64,000 nt of DNA from Mesostigma viride (lineage: Eukaryota > Streptophyta > Mesostigmatophyceae > Mesostigmatales > Mesostigmataceae). Positions 1-11,200 of the stretch are shown piece by piece. The notes beneath the pieces are model-generated. The model was not told the DNA's origin, searched no databases, and worked only from the letters and a program-made list of their open reading frames with translations. Each line of letters begins with the position of its first letter. The first letter of the stretch is position 1. The position numbers and the translations under genes were made by a program. Location: NCBI GenBank assembly GCA_009746045.1, contig RPFO01000111.1, positions 748,801 through 812,800 of the forward strand, in the 5' to 3' direction.

Positions 1-544
1 GCCCGGACGGATGGCATGGTGTATGCCCATGTCTTTGTTAGAACGACTTTGTTAGGTTTGGCAGGCAGGCATGCCGCGGCAGGTGGTACAGTCTTACCAT
101 CAGGGGCTTTTTGCATGTCCGAAGGAGAAAGCAGGGAGGGTTCCGTGGCCTGCCAGGTCTAGAGCAAGGCCGGGACAGCGTGTCAATGCCACCCTGGATG
201 CCAAGTTTGTTACATGTGTGGTATAGTGACATGTTATAGTGAAATGTTATGCCTACCATAAGATTGACAACATCAACCACGCAGATAGCGCACCGTAACT
301 TTCAAGGGTACCTGTCCATGGACTATGGTTTGCTGCATTCTCAAACATTTGAGTTAGTCGCAGAGCATGCCAAGTGCCAAGCCTGGGCAAGGACATGCGC
401 TGATCATGCATACTTGCAGTTTGTCTTGTTTAACATTTCTGTTGTCGTTCAAACATCGGGTTTGGGTCCATTACCATCGGTTCGGGTGTCATGTTTCCTG
501 GGTGTGCGTGGATGTGTGTGTGTGCTGCGTCGTGGCACCTGCAG
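1..544. other. Upstream intron/intergenic sequence, no exon resolved
   Basis: I see no supported exon here. The last ~50 bases (GT-rich, ending in CTGCAG at 539-544) look like the 3' end of an intron feeding the TMEM254-like exon that starts at 545. The upstream exon(s) of that gene are outside the window or too short to recognise. Confidence 0.4.
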
Positions 545-990
545 ACCTCATCTGGTGGCTGCTCATCGTGGCGGGAATGTACCTGCTGTACCTGTGCACC
601 TTCCACAAGAGCTGGATGCTGGTGCGGACGCCAGCCTATGGTTGGGGGGGGGACGTCCTCGAGGCAGCCATGGGCTTTCCAACGACCCTTGTGGTCATCT
701 GGTGGGCTGCCGTGTGTGCGCATGTCGCCGAGGCGGTGGTCGCCTACAAGGTTGCCACATCGCTGGGCCTGCGCGTGAGCATCCCGTGGTTCCTGCAGAC
801 CCTGGTGCTCGGGTACCCGAGCCTGGGCCTGCTGCTACAGCTGAGTGATTGGCGGCGGCGGCACAAAGCAGCCACCATGAGTGATGAAAGTAAACCTCCC
901 GTGTCAGGAAAATCGGTGGTTAATGCCGTGCAAAATTCTGGCGAGTCTGGGGCATGTGCCAGCAGTTCCAAGGCCAAAAAGCTCAAGTAG
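545..990 (+). CDS. TMEM254-like (DUF4499) membrane protein, terminal exon
   Basis: Final exon of a small multi-pass membrane protein. The acceptor CTGCAG ends at 544, codon phase 1 continues into DLIWWLL, and the stop TAG is at 988-990. The protein shows a hydrophobic helix (LIWWLLIVAGMYLLYL), then the conserved block of the TMEM254/DUF4499 family: WWAAVCAHVAEAVVAYK, followed by PWFLQTLVLGYPSLGLLL and a basic stretch (DWRRRHK). In human TMEM254 the same order is seen: W-x-A-W-x-x-H-V-x-E, W-F-L-Q-T-x-x-x-G-x-x-S-L, then a basic tail. After this the exon encodes a ~40-residue polar Ser/Lys-rich tail ending KAKKLK, longer than in TMEM254. The molecular function of the family is not known to me. 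Upstream exons are not identified. Homology is by recognition, not by search. Confidence 0.68.
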
Positions 991-1020
991 ATGGGAGGTA
1001 CTGGGCTCGTTGATTAATTA

Positions 1021-1746
1021 AGGTGGACCGAAGGTAACGTTCGGTACCCGGCGCCAGGACTTTGGCGCCAGCTGGCGCGCCCCGCCAAAAGTGCACCCAG
1101 CCCAGCCAAAAGGTCAACACTTCAGGCCCAATGGGGGGGGGCATCCCCCCAACCTAGGCATGGCCACAAAGCAAATCTTCTGACGCTGAATTTTTGCAGC
1201 CAATTAGTTACGTCCACGTCGAGTTAGCCTGTTCAGTCTGGGTGATTTTGAGAGGTGGCTAGCTCAAGTTATGAATTTTGAGGCTAAACTTTGCGTGGAA
1301 ACAGCCACATTGCAAACATCACAACCTTAAAAATAGTAAACCTTTTCCGTTCGATATGTGGCTAGCTCAAGTTATGAATTTTGAGGCTAAACTTTGCATG
1401 GAAACAGCCACATTGCAAACATCACAACCTTAAAAATAGTAAACCTTTTCCGTTTGACCTGGGGCTTTGAAAACAACTTATCCACGGACGTAACATCCCT
1501 TCAGCGTCATAAAATGTTGGATCGAGAAAGTCAAGCCAGGTGCCTACTGGAAGCCAAAACCTGCTTTTAGCTGCTGCAACTTGCCACTAGCTAACTTGTA
1601 GAGGAAGATTTCAATTTGGGTGTCGTACACGCCATTCTGGATCCTCTTGATGAGACCTTTCAGCTGAGCTATCACAAGCTTATACTAGATGTCTGCACAT
1701 ATGATTACGCATCCAGAAAAGTGCCCTTCAGGCATGTCCCCTCCCC
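1021..1746. other. Intergenic stretch with a tandem duplication
   Basis: No convincing coding sequence. It contains GGCGCC-rich stem-like sequence near 1045-1080 and the 103-bp tandem duplication listed separately. The final bases (to the TTAA at 1747-1750) end in CCTCCCC, resembling the 3' terminus of the TTAA element family found next door, so another copy may have ended here. Confidence 0.4.
1255..1460. repeat. Tandem duplication, 103-bp period, two copies
   Basis: The sequence starting GTGGCTAGCTCAAGTTATG at 1255 recurs at 1358 with almost no differences (GCGTGG against GCATGG) through AAACCTTTTCCGTT. The near identity implies a recent duplication. No coding content is evident. Confidence 0.9.
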
Positions 1747-4027
1747 TTAAGGGGACGCGGCGCGCCGAATTTTTTCCGCGCCAAAAAATTCGCGGTACCA
1801 GCCGTACCGTGAAAAGTGGGTGCACGGTGCGCGCTCCCCTTGCGGAAGTGGCCATGGCGACTGCGTTTAGGCGAAACTAGCAATGTAAGGCTAGAGAAAT
1901 GCCAAAAAAATGCTCGAATGTTGAAGACGATGATTTAATGATGTTGGTTTGTGGCGGCAAGTAGCTGATTTACAATATCGCTGCTTTATTTTACTGCCAT
2001 CGGCATGGGGGGTAAACTGCATTTTTTCGTCGCGCGGAATAAAATATAATTCGTGATAGCGGCTGTAAATTCGCAGTTTTCGGGGGCTTTTTGACCGCGA
2101 AGGATGAATTCGTATCGGTAGCATTGAATTCCAAACCGAACTGGTGCTTTTTGCTACATTTTCGGCCATTCTCGGTAAGTAATTCTTCAGGCCTCCGCAA
2201 TGCATGTCGGAACCTTCCATGGAAGAACGGCCGTTGTTGCGCGCCTGGGCGAGGGATCTGCGAGGTCAAGGTATAGATTTGTCGCGAATGTTCTGTGCTA
2301 TCAGTTCTTTCTTCTATTAGCTCATCGTTCGAAGTTTTTTCCGTTCTTTTTGGGCAGTTTCCGCCAGCTAGCTCGCCGTTGCTTGCCGTGGTGTTGTCGA
2401 ATACCTGGCAGCTTTAGATTGTTTTCGTTGATGTCGTGGTCAAGGCCGCTTCAGTCGAAGCCTATTGCTTCTCGGGAAGGTTTCAGGTATTTCATGAAAC
2501 GTGTTCTGGCAAGGATGTTGTGCTTATGGAAGCTTCTAGTTGTGTGAGAGTGACGCACCCTCTCTTCGCAGCGGCATCACAGCGCTCATGCGCTGGAGGC
2601 CCGCCAATGGTTTCTTTCCATTTTATCGTGCAGGGGAGGGTTTAGGGTTTTACTGACGATCATGTTGGAGATATTGCATTTGTGTGACTGCATGTAGATA
2701 GCTGCCACCATTGGTTTATTTGAGCTTTCCCTTGATATGATGATGTGAAAAGACTGCAATGTGCTGAGCCAGGCATGGTTGACATGGTTGACTGCATGCA
2801 AGCTTTGTATGCCATGATCTCCTTGGTTCCTTGCCCTCCATCGTTCCAGTTTGTTGCCCATCTCAGGTAGGGCATTTAAGGAGTCGCTGCAGTGTTGATT
2901 AGCTTGGTTGGCATAAACCTTAACACTCTAACCTGGGAGAAACATAGAAAATGCTGATTAGGCATTTTAGTGCCATCATCATTATTGCTATTCACATGCT
3001 TATAAGTCTGGCCATGCTCGAGGGACGGTGAAGGGGTATGAGGCGTGTGGCCACCCATTTGTATTTCATAACATATTCAGCATGTATTTGATGCATGTTG
3101 GATGGCATGCAAAGTGTAATTGTGTTTCCTTGGTAACTGAGTGGTCCTTAGCGCCTTGTCAGGTGGTCGTCTAGGAAACCCATCAGTGCGTGCCACAGTG
3201 ACCCCCGACCTTGAGCATGTGTCGTCATCAGTGAGCAAGAGTTAGAGGTGCTTTTGGTCATAGATTTGCTGAGTTCTTGGCATGAAGTTTACAAGGTAAC
3301 CTTGGGTTGAGTATAGTGTATGCTCTCTTGGCATGTATGCCTAGCGATCGTGTTGCTATGCTTGCGCTGGCAAGGTTGGCCATGCCGAGGGCAGGTGAGG
3401 GCAGATGAGGTGCCTAGGCGTTTGCTTATGTTTTGTGATCGAGTAGGGCATGCTTTCAGGCTCTTTGGATGGAAAACATCGTGCCTAAGTGGCCTTGTAC
3501 AAAGAAAAACCTTCTTTAGCGGTCGTGAGAGTGGCATCCGCCAAACGCAATAACTTGAGCTAGGGTTGTCCGATTGACCTCAAACTTGGACCGTGGCTGG
3601 GACCACCCGTGCCGAAATTTAATAGTGCTTTTTGGCTTGATCTGACAAGTTTATGAATTGTTTTATTTTTTTAAGTGAAAAAAATCGCGTTTTTGGCGCC
3701 ACGGGCTATTTTTTGAACGGCGGTGTCCGTATGCCCCATGTAAGTTGCGGTTTGCGATGTGCCTGGAAGCAACTACGCGGCTTGTGCTTTTTGGGTCAAC
3801 CTGTTTTGTGGATTGGCTGGGGCATAACCAGCCCTAGTTAGCGTCTTTTGCTATTTATAGCGCATTATTGGCGTATATATGGGGGTAGTACCCCCAAAAA
3901 GTGCATGGACAACTCACTAGAGATGTTATTTAGTGCCCCCAATCATAACTTAGCATTGTGCAAATGAATTTCAAGTGATATTAGCATATGTCAATTTTAA
4001 GGGTTTTGAGGTGCCACATCCCCTTAA
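1747..4027. mobile_element. Non-autonomous TTAA-bounded DNA transposon (companion of the 52-55 kb element)
   Basis: The element (1751-4023) is bounded by TTAA on both sides. Its 5' end, GGGGACGCGGCGCGCCGAAT followed by a GGCGCC-type palindrome and CGCGGTACC, aligns over ~45 bases with the 5' end of the transposase-bearing element at 52172. Its last ~190 bases align with 55456-55641: TTAGCGTCTTTT, a TTTTAGCGC-like block, GGGGGTAG, CATGGA-AACTCACTA, ATGTTATTTAG, and a GGTGcCACA-CCCC terminus. Inside I find no long ORF and no transposase motifs, so it would depend on a related element for movement. TTAA target duplication is inferred from the boundaries. Confidence 0.7.
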
Positions 4028-4330
4028 TTATACAGGAGCTAGGGCATGGCTAAATTCTCAGCAGAGAGTAGCTCTCTGCGCTGGAGGTAGGTCGGCCATA
4101 GCTCCCGTCGCCGTTTTTGCTGCGCCAGGGTCAAGTCGTCGTCCAAGGTGAAGTGAGTCTTCTCGAGCCGCTTGCATGCGGCGTCTGAGAAACGAAATCT
4201 TGTCCGCCGGGTTCTCAAATATGAACAGAAGCGGAGGCGCCCCCGCCTTACCATGTGGGCCCATCACGTAGGCATACATGGCCACGTCGCTCAGCTTTTC
4301 TAGTCTACACTACCGCTATATAATCCCCTA
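4028..4330 (-). pseudogene. LINE ORF1 3' fragment, broken
   Basis: On the minus strand this carries the C-terminal part of the L1-like ORF1 found elsewhere in the window (FENPADKISFLRRR, then a shifted frame over the region that reads DDDLTLAQQQRRRELWP in better copies), followed by 3'-UTR sequence (GCAGAGAG..AGCCATGCCCTAGCTC). The frame is broken by indels around 4170-4200. It is a short, decayed insertion abutting the TTAA element. Confidence 0.6.
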
Positions 4331-4465
4331 GGCTGGGGTGGTGCCCAGGGGTCGCCTGCCAGGGCTTGTACGTGGACGACGTAGATTCTGATTTGGCACG
4401 CCGCAAAGGTGAAAACCATTTGCGTTCAGTGCCGGTCCGCGGAAAACGCGATCTGCAAACGAATC

Positions 4466-4560
4466 CAGGCCGGAATCGAACTGGGGACCTCTCGCACCAA
4501 CTTTTGCTGACTATAGGACGGACGTCTCCTGATCCTAACGCATCGCCAACTGACACCTAC
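4466..4560 (-). other. tRNA-like segment (SINE head or tRNA pseudogene)
   Basis: The minus strand reads TCAGTTGGCGATGCGTTAGG near 4555-4536 (box-A/D-arm-like), a TAGGA..TCCTA stem with an oversized 14-nt loop, and GGTCCCCAGTTCGATTCCGG near 4491-4472 (box-B/T-arm-like, TTCGATTCC). The loop is too long and the T stem pairs poorly for a functional tRNA, so I read it as a tRNA-derived SINE promoter or a tRNA pseudogene lying within LINE debris. Confidence 0.4.
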
Positions 4561-4611
4561 AGTCATCCGCAAAAGTTCTCCTTTCCGGGGAGTGATGCAA
4601 GCCTTTCGGAT

Positions 4612-5015
4612 TTAATTAATTAATTAATTAATTAATTAATTAATTAGGAACATAACTCCGTTTCGGATTTGGTACTAGATGAATCATTCGAGATCTGTGT
4701 GTGTAGGACTACACACGTGTCCACTCGAGACTTGTTCAGTCTCGAAACGTGAGACGGGCTGAACACGGCTGGAACCTTCTTGAGAAGGGGGCGTAGCCGG
4801 TACCATCGAGATCAGCCAAGCGTAGATGTCCACCCCCCTCCAGTAGACCGGCTTCGTCCCTGCCATCTGCCGGAGCTGGAGGTAGGTCGGCCATAGCTCC
4901 CGTCGCCGTTGTTGCTGCGTCAAGGTCAAGTCGTCGTCCAGTGTGTAGGAGGTCCCCCCAAGCCGCTTGCGACGCTTGAGGAACTCCATCTTATCCGCCA
5001 TGGTGTCAAAGTCCC
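4612..5015 (-). pseudogene. LINE ORF1 C-terminal fragment with TTAA-repeat tail
   Basis: A minus-strand non-LTR insertion. A (TTAA)n tail occupies 4612-4646, followed by the shared LINE 3' motif (complement of AACGGAGTTATGTT) and then, at 5001-4810, a 3'-terminal ORF1 piece: DKMEFLKRRKRL, TLDDDLTLTQQQRRRELWP, TYLQLRQ, KPVYWRGVDIY. In L1-type ORF1 proteins this region is the C-terminal RNA-binding part. The rest of the element is absent (5' truncation). Confidence 0.7.
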
Positions 5016-5080
5016 TGGATGGGAGTCAAGATCCAGCTTTCTCTTTCCTACATTTTATCTAATTGTTCGTTGTCAAACTC

Positions 5081-5144
5081 ATGCGTCCAGGAATAGTTGT
5101 CTCACAAAACATACATTAAGTGAGACAACTATTCCGTGACGCAT
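5081..5144. repeat. Near-perfect hairpin, 25-bp arms
   Basis: ATGCGTCCAGGAATAGTTGTCTCAC at 5081-5105 is matched in reverse complement at 5120-5144 (23 of 25 positions), with a 14-nt AT-rich loop. The core GAATAGTTGTCTCAC is perfect. A partial third copy (TAGTTGTCTGAGA) lies near 5172. It could be the fold-back remnant of a MITE or a structured RNA element. Confidence 0.75.
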
Positions 5145-5735
5145 AGCGATCCAACGCCGTGGAAGGACTAGGGTAGTTGTCTGAGAGGAAACACGCGAAG
5201 GCACATATTCCTGGATACAAATTATCAACAGAATCCAGAAGGGGTGGAAGGCCATAAAACCATTACAGTTCGTAAAATACACATTACTGGTGAGTGAATG
5301 CGTGCCATGCACAGGATGCCACGGAGTAGATTGCTGGTCTCATCACACATCACGAAATTGCTACCAATTATTGACACGAAACGGCAGACAGCTGGACTAT
5401 CTTCAGTATATACAAAGTCTGCCATCTCAGTACTAGTGTACAATCCAAGGGTGTTCACACCGAAACTTGCAGGCACTGTGGAATGCCATGACCGCATGCC
5501 CGAGGACACGGCAGCGTCCTGATTGCAAGCGCAAGCATTCCGTGGAACCATGCTACACCGGGATGGCCTACCGCAAGCTACTCATGGGATGTTATGAGCT
5601 GTCCGTTTAACCAATCAGCTCTCCCTGAACCTTGCTCACTAAGAACCCATCCGTAGTGAAGCGACACATGCATACCGGCCAACGATGCAACCATGTATTA
5701 ACGGCGCATCCCAAAAAAGACCTTCCCCCAAGCTG
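5145..5735. other. Region downstream of the GGACT-like gene, no gene assigned
   Basis: A 108-codon minus-strand ORF (5551-5225) exists but has no recognisable motif and no strong splice context. It may be the 3' UTR or an unrecognised exon. Nothing else is supported. Confidence 0.3.
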
Positions 5736-7017
5736 TCATACCCAAGCCTGCAGAGACGGCTTTCCTGCCAAGAATGCGCTGTGCCGCGGCAACTGGCAGT
5801 GGGTGGAGGTCATGAACGGCTGCAGCCAGGCATGCACCGCCTGCCGTGAGGACATCCCCTTGGGCCGATGCTCCCTTGTCACGTACTTGGCAGCCTCCGA
5901 GTGGCCATAGTTGGGAAGGTGCGGCAATTGGATCATGTGGGGGGTCAGGTGGCCGCCCTCAAAGTAGGCATGGGCCACCAGTGTGCCGGGCGCCGGCATG
6001 TCCATCTCGCCCACGTCGCGCGTGTAGTAGGCCATGAAGCGCGCGCCGAACTCTGTGCGTGGCTCCACGTCGGTGATGTGCACGCTCTTGCGCTTGTAAT
6101 AGCTTGTGTGCACCCCCTCTAGCTCGTCTAGTTCGGCCAGCGCCTCCCCGTTGACCAAGTACAGCTCGCCCGTCACATTGTGGCCCACGCTGGGCACGTC
6201 CAGCAGGTAGGGCGTGTGGTAAGGGCCAGGCATCACCAGCGGGAAACGGTCATGCGTCTTGCCTGAACCGACGAAATGGGCCGCGCCCACATCGCCGTGC
6301 TTCTTCATCAGGGGGTGGTTGCTGGAGAAGGAAGCAGGCGGGGGGGCAGGGAAGCACCCATGGCATCGTCTGAGTCAGCTAACGCCAGGCATCGGGTACC
6401 CCATAAGCACACGAGTACCATTTGAGGAGGAAAAGGATTCCTACAAGTACACTCCCAACATCCTGATGTGAGGGCATTGTTGGAACTTTGATTCTACACC
6501 TTACGGCACGGCAGTCCTAACCAGGGATGAAAAACCACTAGGCTGCGGGGCTAAACACAAAACCCACAATGTATTCGAAAGAAAACAATGTAATGTATTC
6601 TCCTGTATATTCTGAAAGACTTCATTGCAAACCGGCTTCGAACTAAAAAGCAGAAAGACTTGCCAAACGTAAGATTGGCAGTTTTTGTGTTTTATTATTT
6701 CCTTTTCTAATCCATCACGTGTCCGGAAGGGAAACGCAATCTGAACCCTAAACCCTAAACATAGGGGATAGTGAAGATACATTAAATTGGTGAGGTAAGT
6801 TACAGGAACACGCATTCCGTCGTGAAAGCCAAACATCATCAATTCGACAGGGACGGCGAGCTTGCAAACGTGAGCATATAGCTAGCAAAACACAGCTACA
6901 CCCATGCATTGCTACTTACTGGTGTCCTTGCTTCAGCGTCCCGTACACAAATATAAGGGTATAGTCTTTTAAACTCCCTTCCGCGGCCAGTGGCACGTCC
7001 TTGACGGAAGGCGGCAT
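5736..7017 (-). CDS. Gamma-glutamylcyclotransferase/GGACT-like protein, two exons
   Basis: Exon 1 is 7017-6920 (ATG at 7017-7015; donor GTAAGT after phase 2). Exon 2 is 6321-5736 (acceptor CTCCAG; stop at 5738-5736). Together they encode 227 residues. The splice joins VYGTLKQGH to HNHPLM, rebuilding the hallmark YGTL(K/R)xG..NH motif of the AIG2/GGCT fold, which binds the gamma-glutamyl group. Later family features are PYLLD (Pro-Tyr-Leu), GELYLV, and LDELEG...Y.R around residue 96, where the Glu matches the catalytic acid of GGCT/GGACT enzymes. Such enzymes cyclise gamma-glutamyl amines or peptides to 5-oxoproline in the cytosol. The ~70-residue C-terminal tail beyond the domain is longer than in most GGACTs and unrecognised. 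The 598-bp intron contains two CCCTAAA units. The exact substrate cannot be told from sequence. Confidence 0.82.
6744..6761. repeat. Two interstitial telomere-type units (CCCTAAA)
   Basis: AACCCTAAACCCTAAACA lies within the GGACT-like intron. CCCTAAA/TTTAGGG is the plant and green-algal telomere unit; two units may be chance. Confidence 0.35.
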
Positions 7018-8227
7018 TTGCGGGACAAAGTTGCGCTAACTTTCAGCTTCTATATTCAAGCTGACTTCCACAGGGGTACAGCAATCCAAGGGCGCGTGAG
7101 CCTTCTCAAACTCAGCAGACGGCGCAGCTACAACAAAATGCAATGGACAAGCCAAAATCGGAACCATGCGCACGATAGAAACCACAGGTGTTGCAGAGAG
7201 GCTTAGAGAACACGTTTTCCATCGTTTTGGAGGTCATTTCGCAATTTTCTTTATGTAGATGGCTTCGGCGCAATGGGTAGTCCGCCACAGCTGCTTTCGT
7301 CGCACGTTACACTAGAAGCAATAAACACCTGACTCCAGGCTGGTTGGCCCCGGTTTCTGTTGCGCCTCAAACGCTGTCGTTTCGAGCTCTGTTTTTCCGG
7401 GTGGCTGCACTTTTCCGATCTTAGGAGGTGACGGTGCCGTACACCCCGCCGCATTCTTGTTCTTGGACGACATCATCAAGTGACGAGATGATAATGCGCA
7501 GCGCCGCCTAGCTGTCCGCCCCATTGCCAGACACACTCAACAACAGTAGACCTTAGTATGTCACAGTAGACCCTAGTATGTACCTACCTAGTTTGTACTT
7601 CGTTCCAGGGCCGACCTGAGGGCTGAGACCTCGGCCACGAGCCGAATCTGGGCTAGCGTTCCTGCGTATTCTTGTAAGTCGAAAGGCTTTTTGTTTTCGA
7701 CCCTTTCAGTTTTCAACTTTGAAATTGGCGGGAAGACCCTCGGGGCACTGGGCCAGTAGTGCAGACAATTTTTTCTGACCGACCACACATGATCAGGCGC
7801 GCGGTCACGAACTCTGTAATGATTACCGAAACCCGCTCAAGGTTGTTAGCGAAATAATTCGATAGAACGCCAAACCAAGAATAATGCTCCGATAATCGTT
7901 TTGTTATGACACACGGGAATACATGGATGACGACCTTTTCTAGCATTTCAATTGGTACTGGTTACCAGAGATCACATACCGAACGAAGTTTCCCGTCTAT
8001 AGACTCAGACTCGAGTATGTCGATATGCGGCCCACAGTGAAGCCCCGATGTTACAATTTGCTTCGAAGGCATGGGGCTTGGCCGCCAAGCTCATCCCCAC
8101 AACACGTTGGCGAGTCCCCGTTGGCATGGGGCAGTAAATAACCCCTTTGGCAAATCAAATTTACGACCGACCTCAAGGAGCTTGGAATAAATTTGTCAAT
8201 TGGATAGCGTGGCTAGGAGTTCCACAG
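7018..8227. other. Intergenic region between the divergent GGACT-like and coiled-coil genes
   Basis: This should hold the promoters of both genes, which point away from each other. No TATA box stands out. Short minus-strand ORFs at 7536-7312 and 7788-7588 show locally coding-like composition but cannot be joined into a convincing model. Confidence 0.35.
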
Positions 8228-11200
8228 ATGGCACCTGCGAATTCTCGTAAAGCGAAACTTGGCGTTATAGTACCGAGCCCTGGAGAATGTGCTCGGATTG
8301 CTGCAGAGAGCTTTGCAAAAGCTCGCATTCGGCGACTCCTGGAGGTAAGCTGGTTGAGGGAGAATAGGCGGAGGCATAACACCCACTAGACACAGCGTCA
8401 TTATTGGCGACGGATTGTCAACGTTATTATGGCAGTGTGATATACTTCATAGATGGCAGTTGTATGCTATTGTAGGTCTGTTCTCCAAAGCTGTAGCCTC
8501 TGGGACGCAACCTAGCCGGCAATAGATGCCTTCCAATACCGATGCAGCAACGTGCTGCCAACTTAATGACACGCAGCAAGAAAGCTGTAGCCTCTGGGAC
8601 GCAACCTAGCCGGCAATAGATGCCTTCCAATACCGATGCAGCAACGTGCTGCCAACTTAATGACACGCAGCAAGAGATGCTCTTCCAGAATATGAGGCTC
8701 CCAGGGAGGACAATAATGGATATGATATGAGCCGTAATATACCATACCACATTCAGGCTAGTTATGCAAGAAGAATGCCCGAGCTGTATGCACACATCCA
8801 TGTTTACACAGGAACGTCCGAGTGGAATGCAGTGGACCGGATTTGTAGTAGGTTGTTCTGGCTAGGATGCCTAGATGGCAGATAGGGTTTCTAGGCGGTC
8901 TTTTGTTCCAAGACGCTGTATCGGTGCATGGCAGCACCTGTTGCAACACCACGTCTGCTTGGTTTGCATCGTTGCACTTTGGTGCCAAACAGACGGCCCG
9001 GTTTTCCTTTGCTGCAAATTTCTTCTAGGAACCTAAATCTGTCTAGCTGTGGCATGTGCTGGGGCTGCTTGATGGGGCAGTCTTATTGCAAATTCCTCCA
9101 TGGCAGCAGTGTTTCCATGGTGCTGCATTGTGTCTCGAATGGCCTAGTCTAACTTGTCCTCCCCCCTTCTTCCTCCTCCTCCTCCTCCTCCCCCTCCTCC
9201 TCCTCCTCCTCCTCCTCCTCCTCCTCCTCCTCCTCCTCCTCCTCCTCCTCCTCCTCCTCCTCCTCCTCCTCCTCCTCCTCCTCCTCCTCCTCCTCCTCCT
9301 CCTCCTCCTCCTCCTCCTCCTCCTCCTCCTCCTCCTCCTCCTCCTCCTCCTCCTCCTCCTCCTCCTCCTCCTCCTCCTCCTCCTCCTCCTCCTCCTCTTC
9401 CTCCTCTTCCTCCTCCTCCTCCTCCTCCTCCTCCTCCTCCACCCCCACCCCCCTTGCTGCCATCCTCGATTACCCTGCTGCCATCCTCCACCACCCGGCG
9501 GCCAGGTACGTGGCCAGGACAAGCGCGCCAGCGACCGCCACCGCCAGCAGTTCCAGGCCGCGGCTGACAACGGGGGCGCGGAGCTGCTGCGACAGCTGGC
9601 GGTGAGGCACGCGCGGAGGCAGCGACGGATTCGTTTGAGAATGGGGGGCGTGTTACCGCGAGCTGGCATTCCCTGGGGTGTGGCCTGTGGGGCATGGATG
9701 GGGCAACCGGTGCAGCTGTGCGCTGCTTCTGTGGTGTTATTGTACAGGAATGTGGCTGTGCCACGCTTTGGCCCGGCCTGCAGCCGGCCACCGTTTATAC
9801 CAACAACCAACAACCAACAACCAACAACCAACAACCAACAACCAACAACCGATGCGGACAGACCTGGTTTTGAAATTTGCCCAGGAGGAGGAGGTTTTCC
9901 GCGGGTCTGGTATGATCTGGTATGACAGTTAGCCAAGAGTATACAACTGTCGGTGAGTACAGGGAATCCTTTTGCTCGACGACCGTTCCCTGCCAACCTA
10001 CCTTTGTGGGCACGTTCTTAACCACAACAGCTTCACTCCTGGCATATTGCTGCTCTGGTTATCGTCCTCTGCTCCCAGGGGCGTGGCTAACATGGCACAG
10101 TTTGGGTGTTCCTCTCACCTTTTGAGCACCGTCCCAGGCAATGATGTCACCCCCTGCCTGGCAAGTGAAAGGTGCAGAACCGGGGGTGCAGGTGGAGGTG
10201 GAGGCAGCCGCCTGCCTGGCGCCCACCCCCTCATGCGGAATCTTTCTTGCTACTTGTGGTGGACATGCAACACTGCGAATGTGCCCTTCAGTGGCCCACC
10301 GTGGCTCTAGGGACAGCACAGGGAATCGCCTTATGGGGGCCTGTCTGGCGCACACTACAGGGGCACCGGCGCGGTAGTTCCCACCAACCACGTTCCTCCC
10401 TCGTGCCACGTCCCAGGCGCCACCTCACCCTTCTCCCCCCCTTGCGTGCCACCAAACCCTTCCCCCCTTGTGTGCGGGTGTGGCCCTCTGCATGGCTGCG
10501 GCTCCTGCCCCTGTGCCGTGGCGTGTGTGTGTGTGTGCGTGTGCGTGTGCGTGTGCGTGCAGGATCAGTGTGAGCAGAAGCGCGCGGCGCACGCGGAGCA
10601 GCTGCAGGAACAATACGCGGCCGCCATGCGCATGTTTGGGGGGGCCCACGCGGGGGCCGTGGCAGCCACCGCTGACAAGGTAGGGTGGTGAGGTGCGGTA
10701 GCAGTTGGGCGGGTGGTGTGCGGTAGCAGTTGGGCAGGCGTACTAGGCCTGCCATGCCTTGGCTCACCGCTGGCCCCCTGGGACTTGACATGTGGCCCGG
10801 TGTGTTCAATCCCACACCCTCTACCAAGCGCGGAGATGCGCCGTCTCCCACTGACCATGTCTCACCCACCACGACCATGCGTTGCGTACTCGACAGGGTC
10901 GTCCCCCCTCCACCCTGTGTGTGTCCACCCATGCCTGCGCGCGTGTGCGTGTCCACCCATGGCTGCGCGCGCGTGTGTGTCCACCCATGTCGGCCTGTAC
11001 ATGTGTAAGTGTGTGGGCGCTCTCGACAATGTGCTTGCGTATCAGAACCAAGGCAACTCTGGCTTGTGAACATGGGCGCCACGTTGGTTGTACCACGTGT
11101 ACGTGCGCAGGCACAGCGCGCGGAGATGGAAGTGCTGGTGCTGGCCGAGCGGGCGCGCACCGAAAAGGAGCGATTCGACGCCGTGAGGGAAGAGGTGAGG

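Noticed and set aside
2200-2547. 115-codon ORF in the non-autonomous TTAA element
   Set aside because: No transposase or other motif; Cys/Phe/Arg composition looks like chance.
5225-5551. 108-codon minus-strand ORF
   Set aside because: No recognisable motif and no splice or start context strong enough to call it a gene; could be a missed exon.
6744-6761. Interstitial telomere as a chromosome-fusion scar
   Set aside because: Only two CCCTAAA units, easily chance.
7312-7536. Possible minus-strand first exon (MSSKNKNAAGC..)
   Set aside because: Locally coding-like with a GTGTTT donor, but no matching downstream exon before the GGACT-like gene.
7588-7788. Minus-strand 66-codon ORF with helical composition (LQEYAGTLAQIRLVAEV)
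   Set aside because: Ends in a stop with no supported upstream exon; left unannotated.
9043-9996. Poly-Arg, poly-Gly, poly-Glu, poly-Leu and poly-Pro ORFs on both strands
   Set aside because: Products of the (TCC)n microsatellite.
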